The position numbers were made by a program, and so were the translations under genes. From Spirodela intermedia (taxonomy: Eukaryota; Streptophyta; Magnoliopsida; Alismatales; Araceae): a stretch of 64,000 bases of DNA. The notes under the pieces were generated by a model. It made no database searches, had not been told where the DNA came from, and saw nothing but the letters and a program-made list of their open reading frames with translations. Below are positions 47,088-59,600 of the stretch, one piece after another; within the stretch, counting starts at the first letter, position 1; each line of letters begins with the position of its first letter. The stretch is taken from positions 3,282,501 through 3,346,500 of the forward strand of contig LR746280.1 in NCBI GenBank assembly GCA_902729315.2, written 5' to 3'.

Positions 47088-47719
47088 GGTAAGGAACGCC
47101 TGTTTTACTTTCTACTTATTTGTCATGGCTTTACAAAAGAAATGATGCCTACTTTTACCATATATATATATTGCGTCCGATAATTTTTACAAGTATTTGA
47201 GGATATAGATTCCTATGAACCTATTTATTTGGTTCATCCACTTTGGAAATTTCTATGTATTTGATGTTCTATGGGTCTTTCATGTTTCTTTTCATCCAAC
47301 TTGGATCATAATTTTTTTTTATTATAAATCCATGAAGTGAGGCAGGATCCGCCCCCAATGTCTTGTGAATTATACCCGTCTCTGGCATTGCATTAAGATG
47401 AGGTTTGTGCGGGTGTATTGCCCATTACAGAAACATGCATAAATTTGGACGCATTTCATGACCGAGAATGGCATAGATTTGGATGAACTTTGTGTATTGG
47501 AGCCCGATCTTCTTGAATGTTTTATGCCATTCCTTAAATCTTCTTTGACCGAGTTGCCATTGGTTTGATTTGCTGCACATGATTCTTGACATGCTAGAAG
47601 TTTATGATCAAGGGGTAGAACGTTGAGATTTAGGGATGGGACTTGATTTCTAGCTATTCTGGTTTCTTTATGTCGGAGGGTAGAGATCGTATTCTGTGTG
47701 AAGGAAAATTAAAAACTTT

Positions 47720-47776
<57 letters not shown>

Positions 47777-48349
47777 GCGCGTGCATGCGCACGCTCTGAT
47801 CTCCGGTTTTCGATCCTTGTTTCATTGACTGTATCAGTATCTTTTGCATCCTAATGTCCATGCGCTTGATCAAAAGTTATTGATTAACGAATGCAAGTTA
47901 ATGAGAATTGCCTGAGTGATTTCTTGAGTAAGAACATATTGTATGTATTGAGCTTTTTCTGCTCTGATGATGGATTAGATCCATATTGTCTGGGAGGAGC
48001 CTGAGAAGAAAGCTTGGTGATGATGCTTCACTTGACCCATTCCAGATTGCGCGGAGGTCATATCAACTTCATTAATAAAACCATTTTATACCTTTAAATG
48101 TCTAAAACCAAAATAAAAAAGAGAGTAAAAGTTAAAAATAAATGAACCTGAAAAGCTGGGTATTGGAAAAAAATAAGAATCAAAGCACATTCTATAAGAT
48201 GGTATTTTCTCGCATAGCCTTCTCTTGATCAAACTTCTTTTATATCATCAATATGCCAACATTGTTTCTCCCTCTTCTTTGCTTACATTTAAATTTTCGC
48301 CATTTTATTTCTAATGAATCTTTAATCTCAAATTTCCACTTTCTTGCAG
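47088..48349 (+). other. Possible 3' UTR intron of the acidic repeat gene
   Basis: CTCGAG-GTAAGG donor seven bases after the stop codon, and a pyrimidine-rich TTTCTTGCAG acceptor at 48340-48349. A (CT)n tract at 47723-47772 lies inside. Inference only; otherwise the stretch is non-coding AT-rich DNA. Confidence 0.4.
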
Positions 48350-48926
48350 ATGCAAGAAAGAAAGAAAATGAAATCGAATTGCTTGCTGTACATGTGATTC
48401 TTCATGGGGAATGAATGTTCAAGGGCCTTCTGGTTTCCAGGTTGAGTAATAAGTGGGTCATCTTTTGGTGCTTTCCATCAATTTCTGTTTGTGGGTTCGG
48501 TTTGACTTCTCAGTGGGAGCAGACTCGACTGGCATCTGTTGTGATATCTCATCTTGAGTCAAAGCTGCTTGATGTAAACGTCAATTGATAGGAAATGTGT
48601 TTGGATGATAATTTATTCTTATTTATTAAAAATTCTTGATATACATTGTTGATGGTTATAAGTCAATTAATTTCTTGAATTTCTACCCCTTCTGGTTGGG
48701 TAATTTTATGGGAACCCCTGATCATCTGCTTCTCTCTTAAACCTTAAATATAGTGAGAGAGAACAAGAGAGAGAGAGACAGTCTTAGGATTCAGCCCACT
48801 TGGGACCTTGAGATCTTTCAACTGGCTTATAGTAGAGATTTATAGAGAGAGGACGAGATATAGTAGAGGTCATGATGCTGTTTTCAATTCATACGTCTCC
48901 ATTCATAGCGCCTCATGACCGCAGGG

Positions 48927-48958
<32 letters not shown>

Positions 48959-49854
48959 AACTGCATGTATACACCTGATAGAGGATGATGACATTCTCTC
49001 ACTGCCCTGGGGTCAGCCTGGCTTTCTCTTTCCTCCAGCACTCAATGTCGGGATGACGGTCAGCATCTCCCTCCACTCTCTCTCCACCCGGCCATGGAAA
49101 AAGCTCTCAGAGGCTGCTGCAGCTGATGGAAGCTGAAGAGGTTGGCCAGGCTTCTAGAGGAGGTCCCTGAGAGTCGTAGTGCTTGTGGTAGTAGTTGCAG
49201 TAGTGGTCACCACTTTCGGTTGTTCGGCCTGCGAAAGAAAGCACGGGATTCAGCAGAGAAAAAAAATAAAATTGCCATTTTTTATATAAATTTGATTTGC
49301 CCGGCGTGGAGTATTTTCCATAATTAAACTTAATTAAAAATATAATGATATATAATAATAAGAAAATAACAACATGGTGGTATTTTCTTAGACCCGAAAA
49401 TCGAGTTTAGGAGGGGGGGTCGAGGATTTGTTGTTGATGGGCCGGGCCCGGGGGCCTATGCACTTTGGCCCATTCTTTCACTCCCCGTAGGCAGCATTTT
49501 TTCCATCGAGGGCTTCTCAGGGTTTGCCACGTGGCAACCGAGAGATCGCATTAGCCGTGAAGGTGAGGTAAAGAAGGGAATTTTAGTTCACGACCACCAG
49601 AAATACCAGGAACTGAGGAAAAACTCATCATTTTTCTGAAATTTATGTTTGAGGCCCTATAATCGCCAGTTTTTGGCTCCGCAACCTTCTTCTTTACTAC
49701 GTGGTTTCTCAATATGCTGCCACGTGGATTGATCCTGTCCACTGCTTACGACACATCAGCAGAGATCGCACCAGTCGTGAAGATGAGGATTGAACAAAGG
49801 AAATTTAGTGTAAAACTACCAAAAAGAGAAAAAAAACATAGCGAATTTAGATTT
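48350..49854. other. Intergenic region
   Basis: No gene recognised. Contains a (CT)n tract (48930-48958) followed by open but featureless plus-strand frames, and the 3' flank of the small membrane protein gene. Confidence 0.5.
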
Positions 49855-50454
49855 TTAAAAAAAAAATTCAGAAATGAGGGCCAAAAATATTTCGATGACA
49901 AGAAAAGGGCAATGAATGGGGAGAGGACAAGGTTTTACCCGTGGAGTGCAATGGCGAGGGTCAGCGGAGATCCGGAGGGGGAAGCCCCTCTCGTCGTAGA
50001 GGATGAGCCCGCTGAACCTCGGCAGCTCGCAGCGTTCTCCCATGAGGATCCTCCTTTGCCACAGAGGGGACGACGAAACTACCCCCCCGGCCGCCGCCGC
50101 AGCCGGGGAGTCCAAGGAGCCGGCGCCGGCCCCGCCGCTGCGGCGGAGAGGGGCTCCCAGCAGTGGGAGCACCCCCTGCCCGCCACAGGGCTCCGACTCC
50201 CCGAGCTTCCTCGACCGGCTCCACCGCAACGAGCTCATCAGCGCCTCCTTCACTGCCCCCCAGCGGGGCGGCGCCGGCGCCGTCGCGAGCGGTGAAGGCT
50301 CCTCCTCCGCGGGGTCCTCTCGGGGGCCGCACTTCCTCCGGAGCACAGCGGAGGCGCACAGACCGAAGGCCGCAGTGACAGCGAAGAGGAGCGCCAGAAG
50401 CACCAGCAGCGGCATGTCTGCGCGGCGGCTGGGGTTCTCCAGTGCCTCTTCCAT
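49855..50454 (-). CDS. Small membrane-anchored plant protein of unknown function
   Basis: GC-rich intronless frame. I chose the ATG at 50454 (199 residues), which puts the single hydrophobic span (residues ~14-38, MPLLVLLALLFAVTAAFG) near the N-terminus in a Cys-Ala-rich setting. An in-frame ATG at 50610 would add 52 residues without a recognised motif. After the membrane span come a Pro/Ala/Gly-rich linker and a short compact motif, LWQRRILMGERCELPRFSG followed by LILYDERGFPL. I recall this type of motif (WQ+.I.MG.+C..P.FSG.I.YD..G) at the C-terminus of a plant-only family of uncharacterised small proteins. The last ~35 residues may exceed the family's usual end. Confidence 0.7.
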   Translation of the reverse strand: MEEALENPSRRADMPLLVLLALLFAVTAAFGLCASAVLRRKCGPREDPAEEEPSPLATAPAPPRWGAVKEALMSSLRWSRSRKLGESEPCGGQGVLPLLGAPLRRSGGAGAGSLDSPAAAAAGGVVSSSPLWQRRILMGERCELPRFSGLILYDERGFPLRISADPRHCTPRVKPCPLPIHCPFLVIEIFLALISEFFF

Positions 50455-50610
50455 GACGGTCGGGGGGGCCTGCGTAAGGCACGGAAGGGAAGCTTTCTGC
50501 GATAGCGAAGCTGGAGAGAATTCATTAAATGGGGCAGGCTGAACCCACCGTCTTCCCGTGACGGCCACCGCCGCTTTTTGTCGCCGCAGAAGCGCCATTA
50601 CTGCATCCAT

Positions 50611-52599
50611 GGCGTGGGGGGCGGCGTTATTGCCACCGGCGATTCAGACGTGGGATGGATAGGGAGCATAATCACTTCCGAGGAGACGACGGCTTCCGCG
50701 CATCTATCTCCATTGGACCCCGCTCGGTCTAGGTCCAGAGTGTATGCATGGCCGAGCACAACGGAGAAGGAGACCGCGGGGAGAGGGGGAAGCGGAGGGC
50801 CTCGTGGGTACATTCCTTTGCCTGTACAGCCCCATGCAAGAAGAGATCTTCTTTTGCCAGTGAACTTTTGAGAAACGATAAAGTCAACAGGCCGACGCGG
50901 CGACGAGGCCCGCCCAGGAGTGGACCATTACAGGCTGCGTCAACGGGCTTGGGGCCAGATCAGAAAACAGAGAAAATCATGATTTAAGTGTGCGTGAGAA
51001 AGCCAAATTAATGATCTCCCAAACGTAGGATCCTGTCAAGATCAACGAAGAGAAATGAACTAACAACGTATCTAAATGTGCCCTTATATTGATGGAAATT
51101 GATAAGTATTTAGGATATTTTCACCACCAAGAAAACTTATTGATTATTTTTTCTCTATTAACCAAGCATGGAATAGATCAAATTTCTTGGTGACTGCAGC
51201 ATAGAGGATCAAAACTAAGATTTAGTTTGCACCAATTGCCTTAAGAAACATTATTACCATTAAAATTTTCTTCAAGTTCCCTGAGATAGGCATTGAATAT
51301 CATGGGGTAACACGTCAAAATACTAGAAGATTCTTGCCACAATAATCTACCCTTTTCCCCTTCATGTCAACAATTTATAGTAATATTACTTTGATTATCA
51401 ATAACATATCTATCTTAATGATGTAAAACAGATTTACACAGCGATGAGATGGAAAATTGCATCGTTGAAGGACCAAAAAGGGTAAAATGACGAAGATAAA
51501 CCAGAGTTGTTTGTGGCTTATAACTATAGTCCATAAATATCTTTGATTCCAGTAGATTTATTGTCATATTTTATTGCTCAAGGGACTTAGAACTTGTTAT
51601 TGATATCTTTTAAGTGGCATAGTTTCTCCACAACATAAACACACATAATGCAACGATTTACTTGTGCATTCCCGAGCTTTGTAGAGGCATCTTCCTGAGA
51701 TATGGAAGCTTTTGGATAGAGGAGGTTGTGATTTCCTCTCCTTTGTAGGTCTAAGGTTTTCAGTGCATCATGCACATTGGCTCCTCAACTCTCTCCCTAT
51801 CTCTTTCTTCTATGCGTTGAGTTGCCACATAACTAGTTTAATCTCCCTTTTTTTCTTTTCATTAGGATTTTTCAGTGTTTTCAGCAATCTATGTACCCAC
51901 AACATTAGAATATATTGTGCGAAGAAAGTACCACTTCCACCAAAATAGTTGTGGTAACTGTCTGATGATTTGATCCAACACATTCATTCTACAACTCCAA
52001 CATTAGGATCAATAACCTTCAACCTATATCAATCAACTTGATGTAACACAGGTGAAGGGTAGATCTGATAACCTGTCCAATTGACCCCAATGGGCGGTCC
52101 AATTACACAAGATCTGTGACACCTTAGACTTAAGCCCAATAACTTGTGTTCTTCTTTTCTCATAAATTTTGACCTACAATAACTCAACGTAAAAAACATT
52201 CCAATCTAAGCACATGACCTTCAACACACTTGGGAGTACTTGACGTGATTAAGAAAAACATTCTTGGTCTAGACCTATAAGCTTCATAGCATTCAACTAA
52301 AATATGAATGTGTTTAATGATTTCGACGCTAATAATATAAAGATTAAATGAAAAACTACTAGAAAATATGTTTAGTACACTAATCTATAAATCAAGATCT
52401 AAATATTTAGGTCTGGTTTTTTTTATTTTATAAAAATATTTTAACACCTCAAATTAAGAAATCAGATGTCCAAAATCACACACTAATCAACTCGAATCAC
52501 ATTAGAGCAAAATATAAGAGTGTGTGTAGACCTATTTTTGATTTGGAGAAAAAAGTGATGTTAACCTACGAGTCAACTTAGTCAAATCAGACTTAATTT

Positions 52600-52650
<51 letters not shown>

Positions 52651-53185
52651 TTGGAGACATTTAGGCAATTATATTCATGAATTTAGTCAATGTTAGTCGA
52701 GATTTGAAGTCTGACTATTTTTACTATTTAGGATAATGAAAGGTAAAAAAGAAATGGTATTTCTAGAGACAATAGTAGCCCAGGAAAAGTGAACTATAAA
52801 TTATGCATCTCTCTTAGTTGATTGTGTTAGTCATCTACAGGGAATCTACTCACTTGAGTTTATAATTTCTCTGATATAATCTATCACATTCCTTTTATTT
52901 TAATCTCTTTGAAGAAGAAATAATTCACTCCCCTCTCCCGTGAGTGCTGATCCTATCTTGGTGGTGTGTACTTGAAACTTAGTCAAAAGAAAAGCCAGCC
53001 CACGTGAATGTGGGGCAGTAGAGCATAGTAGCATGTTGTGGGCCATTTCACAGATATGACACATGGATTTTCACATGGTGTTCATCACTTGCCAAGGTTC
53101 ACAAGAGAAACCATGTATATGTGAGTCGTCATGCCATAATGCCAGAAGAAGAAGAAGAAGAAGAAGAAGAGAGAAATGCGCTGAC
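50611..53185. other. Gene-free AT-rich region
   Basis: About 2.6 kb. GC-rich promoter-like DNA to about 50950, then AT-rich sequence with no coding frame, RNA gene or recognised transposon. Confidence 0.5.
52601..52646. repeat. (GA)n microsatellite
   Basis: Perfect run of about 23 GA units in intergenic DNA. Confidence 0.97.
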
Positions 53186-53418
53186 CTCCGTTGAGAGCAA
53201 CCTCCATGACGGTTCAGATGCAGAGCCCTTTCTCATCTTTCTCGGTTCCTGTTCTGGCTGTTCCAACCCTGCACTATCAAAATCGTCTTGGAGAGCAAGA
53301 GGAGAGGACAAAACCAGTACTTCAGCATGCTCCGCAGTAGAAATCTCATTAATAAGAGAAAGTAATTTTGCCCCCGAAACATCAGAAAGAAAAGAGGATA
53401 TATCAATTAACATACTTT
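53186..53418 (-). pseudogene. Orphan exon-like segment of an unidentified gene
   Basis: Complement 53186-53418 is open, bounded by a CCCAGCAG acceptor and a GAG-GTCAGC donor, and spans 2 + 77 codons. It reads SMLIDISSFLSDVSGAKLLS, a long helical-looking stretch, then an acidic Gln/Glu/Pro part (LEQPEQEPRKMRKGSAS). It lies just 3' of the kinase-PP2C gene on the same strand, beside a GAA-triplet run and a (GA)n tract (53494-53518). I do not recognise the product. It could be a captured exon, an alternative 3' exon, or chance. Confidence 0.35.
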
Positions 53419-53634
53419 CTGCTGGGTTGGTCGGTTACTCCACACCACTAGAGTTGTTCTCACCTGGGGAGGCTCACAGCATTCGATTTATCTTAGAGAG
53501 AGAGAGAGAGAGAGAGAGCGCTTTCAAAATAATGAAATGAACGAATGAATGTCGGAGAGAAACAACTGGGATCCACGTCCATGTGTGCCCATGTTTCTTA
53601 TGAGCTTTCTCTATTTGTTCTTGTTCCCTGAAGA

Positions 53635-56600
53635 CTAGTACACTCTTTCTGCTGTTGATACTGGCTGAAGGAAGACGACGATCACTGTGATGTTATCTTT
53701 GCTGCCACGGGCCACAGCTTCAGTGGCCAGTCTTTTAGAGCACATGCCGGGCTCTTTGACAGTGTCTCTGATGATGGACACCACATTATCATTGCTTACG
53801 ACGTCCCAAAGGCCATCACTTGCCATGACCTGAAAAGAAAGCCAATCGAGAAAGAAATAGTTGCATAAGTGCACAGAGAATTCGCCTGCAAGACGCATTC
53901 TAGAGAAAGGGCACAGAGTCAACGGTTATTTGGGGATTTGGGCGACTCATAGAGCCTGCCAATGCATGCCAACGGTAGCTTTCTAATGGAAACTTCATTG
54001 CCAGGAACTATAACGAGGATGAAGGAAATCTGATGGTCCACAGCTACTCTAGATTATTCTAATTTTGCATGGTTTGGTACGAGATAATGCAGGTTTATGG
54101 CTGAAATATTATGATACAACCTAGCTCAAAATGCTGGTGCACATGGTAAACAATTATTTGATATGCCATTTTATATAATTAATATTATAAAATGCCATTT
54201 TTTATATTAATTACATAAAATATCTCATATATGACGATGGTTAACGTGTGAAAGCATTTTTCTCTTGTTATAGCTTACATCATATCTATACTCATGAAAT
54301 ATCTCATATATGATTTGTTGGTCAGTGACATATCTAGTGGAAGCCACAGTGGTGAAACCAGATACAACAGATCATATCTCATGAAGAGATCCCTTTTCAC
54401 TTTCAATCTTCAGCAACAATACAACAGCAACAGACTGAACAGAATAATAGACCCTAAGAGACGTTCTATAGCTTTAGTGCAGAATCAGGTGAGGTTCACG
54501 GATCACGTTGGATTTATTTTGACCTTCTTCTGATATCGGTATTTGATACCGAAATATACGGTTTAGAAAAGGTCAAAGATGAAAGCTAATAATCTGGGAA
54601 CTTTCAGTTGCAACTGCATAAGTATGTAAATATGTCCCGAAATCAATCTTTCTCGGTATGACAGGTTACATCCTAAGTTTTATCCCTTAGCACATGCAAG
54701 CCACGGTGGTGAAGCCAGATAAGACAGTGCCTGCTGTATAAATTATGCCGATTTTTCTGCAGAAAGCATTATAAATGAAAGCATTGCCGATAAATATTAC
54801 AAGTCCTTATGGTAAAATGAATCTTCTGAATCATATTACGCAGAATAGCATGTGATTTTAAGCCCATTTAGAATTGAATCCTTTTCACTGCCAAGGTACC
54901 AATTCCATGCTACCTGATTCTTCCAGTGTATAGAGCAGATTTCAGGTCATGAGCTGATGCTTACGGAAAGTCAGCAACTGACTTTCTATGTCCCAGATCA
55001 GGAGCCTCACAGAAATCCTTGTGAAAAGGATTCTTGAAATCATGCCCAGCAAAGTTGAGCATGTTTAAACATGGATGCTTTTTATCCATCGGCACAAGGT
55101 GCAGGACCCCTAGATTTTCATTAATGCTCCTGACAATAAAGCATTCAGAACATCGTCTGCTGTCTCTTAAGGCTGTTAGCGATAATTGAAGATGATTCGC
55201 ATTTTAAAAAGGTAAGAGACGAGATTCTTCAAAAAATTTAAGAAAAAAAGGACCAATTTTTTTTCTATAGCCATCTACTTCGCCTGAGAAGATAAAATTT
55301 AAGGAAAATTTATGAACATTTATTGAAGTATAAAATGAATTGATTGGCGATCTACATTCATCTAGATGAATTTAAACTGCTTACCAAATATTCATCATCT
55401 GCTGATAGAGAAGTCTCAGTTATTTCAGGCTCAGCAGTTACAGCTGGCTTCAAATCATCATCACCAATTGATCTCGTCACCTGCTCAGCCAAAGGTATGC
55501 CGGTCAAAGTAGAAGCTCAATATAAAATCATTTATGAAATTGAATATATTTTCAATTTGACGATGCATGACACTTCATTAAGATTAAAAAAATGGCCGCG
55601 AATAAATATGTTGCGCACATGGGATTAGATTCATAAATGTAGGGTTAACTTCGCATGCGTTTCCAGGGAAAGACGGCACGAAACCACTCAAAAGGATCGG
55701 ATATGGATAGAGAACATCTTATAAAGCGAGTGATTTGACCTGCTTAAATGGCTTTCTTTGTTGCTCTAATAATAGAAGTTGAAACCTGCGTATTATGAAA
55801 TTTCATATTTATGCTTTCTCATTTGATTTGAATCCATTTTGGAGGCAGAAGCGCAGACAGAGGCAAGCTGCCTCTGTGTCAATTACAATAAAAAAATGTT
55901 TCACCAATCTCCAACGGTACATGTTCAAATACAAAAAAGAGTTTAGAATTGAAGAATTTGATCCCTTCAGAACATGTAGAAAAACAATAAGCACCTTGAT
56001 AGGAGCTGAGGACTAGCCGTAACAGAAAGCCACTACCAAGGGTACCATTGCACAATGGAGACCATTCAAATAATTCCTCATATAAACTATTTTGTAGCCT
56101 GTCTTACCATCTTTGGTCAGAAGAACATAGGCTATCACTTTGTGCTCACCTTATCCTGTCTAGTAAGGTACTATATTCTCAATCTTTAAAATCATTAAAG
56201 AAAGGAAATAACATTAGCTTTTTAAAAAAGAAAACTGCCCAAGTATTAATGACTAATGGAAAATGTGTATAAGAAGGAATGTTTTGATTGATCTGGACAC
56301 CAACAAGTTAGATAATTTACATAGTTAGAGAACTGGACCTCTAGTGAAGTGACGTTCAAAGTATTGGACGTAAAAAGAACGGACAACCTGGGTCTTTGGA
56401 AAGAACCTGGAGAGCAGCTGGACCAATTCTCCACGTGTCCACTTGCCATTTCACTTCCATGCCTTGTTTGACGACTCGTGCTCTTTCATCAGGACAGCTT
56501 GCAACATGATCCTATATAGATTCGTTGAGCACAATGTGAATGGATAAACTAAGGAACAAACTTGGCATGCACAAGAGTTTATCTTACCTTACTAAGAGGA

Positions 56601-59600
56601 ACTGGGTGACCACTACGACATAATATAGCACGGCAATCTCCAGCATTTGCAACAAAAAGTTTGTCCCGGACAATTAAGGAGGCAATCGCAGTACAACCTG
56701 GATGCCAATCTTTCTGAGTGACTCTTTTCAAGTTACGTTGAGATACTAACTCATTTCTGAATGCATAATCAGTCTTAACAAAAGCTTCAATTAACGCATC
56801 TGATGGACTGCATCAAAAAGTCAAAGGTGTGACGAACTAATGTCAAGAAAATACGTAAGAGTAAAAAGAAATAATCAAGTGAAGAAAATTCCACCAGCTT
56901 GTAGAGTCCAATGTCTGTAAATATCCGGGGAGTGCTCGAGCAGAAAACTCAGCAGCTGCTGCTCCTGGAAAGTGAAAATCAAAGAAAATGGTTTTTATGC
57001 CTGGATGTAATAGCAAGAAATTTCTCAATAATCACCAAAAAATAGCTGCGGTGTGATGACCTCGATGACCATCAAAAATCCCAAACAAATATGTATCATT
57101 TGCATCACACATTTTTGGAAGCATGAAGTGTGTATCTTCCATGCTCTCCCTTCTCCCACATGTTGAAAATGATCCCCAAGAAAGTGTTGGTATGTAAACG
57201 TGAGCACCATTGATCAAGCTGGTCCATACTGCGAATTTGGAATTGGCTGATCGAGTTGTTTTGGACCACTGTTCTCCCCGAGAAAACCAGTTTAAGTTCT
57301 CCTGATAGCTTTTGGAGTTGTTGATACCATTCTCATTTGACATGCTAGGGGAAGCTATGTCATCTTTGGCTACCTTTCCTGTTCTTTTGTCATATATAGT
57401 GACTGACTTAAGCTCTTCCACTATGTCATCGAAAGATGGTCTTTCCATGGGATTAGGTGCCCAGCATTTCTCGATGAGCTTCAACAAACTTGTTGGTGTG
57501 CCAGATGCGGAAGAAGCAAGCACAGGTCGTAACCCTTCAGACACTACTGCTGCTGTGAGCTGCTGTTCAGTATAGTTCATTTCAAGGACAGTGTGTGCCT
57601 GCGTGAAAGTATATTATCTGATAAGCATTACATGATATCTGGAAGTAATCACGTCAGAAAGCCTCTAAAATGGGTACTTGGAATCAAAGCCTGTATTATA
57701 GGGTCAAGAAATATATGATAAATAAATTCACGATGAATTTTCGTATGTAGAATGCGATTTACACATGGAGCCATTATTACACATGAACCCATAAACACTA
57801 AGGGCTTTGTCACTCTGTACACGTTCCGTAGCTGCAGATTATTCAAAAAAGGTATCAGAAACGATAGGGAATACTCCCTAATCTAATACAGGAGATAATT
57901 TTTGGTCAAGATCACTCAATTGCCCATCACGTCGTTCAAATTTTTTTATCTTGATTCAACAGATAACAAGACAAATCACATGGTTTACTGAGCACTGGAA
58001 AGGCTACTGTTGGTACTGAAACCAATATGATTGTAGAGGATATCAGAAACCTTTCTTGCACTGAATTTATTGGGAAGCAACCCTAACAAATCCATCATCA
58101 TTTTGCATCGAATCCTAAGCATCACTCATGAATTTGGCAGTTCCATCATAATTCTGATTAAAAAAACTCAAAGTTTTCATCCGAAAAATAAAACCAGTGG
58201 ATGGTTGCAATATTTACATAAATGTAAGCTACACAAAATACGTATTCTTCTGGAAATTTCATTGGGAAGCATGAGACAGCATTCACCAACATGTATTTAT
58301 TCACTGATTCCAGATATAGAATGAGATCTGATGAGAAAAATTAAATCCAAAAGCCTGCAATGAATGAGTTTGAGTCAAATTTCAAATGTTCTTTCTCTTG
58401 TCGGGAGAAAATAGATGGGATTGGTACTATGCAACTCTGCATTGTCCTATTTCAAATCAGAGTTCCATTTCTTGAAACCATGATTTCTAGATATAGGAAA
58501 ACTTATCTCAGTATTATGCACTCAGATTTAGGGGCATTTGAAGGCTTCTATCATCAACAACCGGAATGTCACATCAAAGAATGGACACAGGTTATAGAAG
58601 ATAGTCTCACAAATCAGACTTCTTATTAATGTTTAATTCAAAATAATATGCGATGATGTACGAATGCCTTTGATTGGATGTCATAGTAAACGATGATTAA
58701 ACCTCATATAATGAAAGTAAATCGAGGGTCAGAGTATAAACTAATTTATAATTACCTATCAAATTCGTATCAAAGAGAGTGATTATACATGAACCATACA
58801 TAATATATGTAAATAATGCAAAAGAATACGACTAAAGCGTATAAAATATTCTACTGAGTTTCAAGACCCTGAAAATGTACCCCGCAGAACTGGTTTGTAC
58901 GTGTATTGAACGCATATCCCTGTATTATCCCTGTATTACCATTGACTCTCTCCCTCTTTATTGAGACAATTTTGCAAAACGTATGGGATCGTTAATAACT
59001 ACTCTTCAACTACATGGGTAAAAATAATGCAATCAGAAAAGTTAAGTTCTATCCACTGTGTAACATCAATATGCCAAAATTTATCCTCGCTAGAGTTTAA
59101 CCACGCAATAGATACAACCTTCTGAATAATTGGAATCAGGTAGGCACCCTTACGTATGACTACACTAAATCATGGGATACATCATAGGATCTGGTCAAGC
59201 TAAATCTTTGGATGCATCATACAATCTACTGGCTCCCATACTAGTCGAATATGCCTTTTGATAATAAATATGATGAAGAATCTTGTACCAACTTCATACT
59301 CATTTTAATCAGAAACGTTTGCAACACGAAATTAAAAATAATATTTATGAAGGCTGAGAAGAAGAATACATATACCTGGGCCTCTGTGCGCAGATCTGTG
59401 TAGGGAACAACTCCAGTGAGAAGCTCGCTGCAACAGAGCATACAAGAAAAGATCTTCATATACGACGTAAATAAAAGTTATATAAATAGAAAGAGGACAG
59501 CTTTTATTTCCTATGTCCATTCTCTTTTCTACTTAGCCCTTGTAAAATTCTTACGAGGAAATCGTAAATAATGCATGCCATTTCTTTTGGGTAATAAGAA

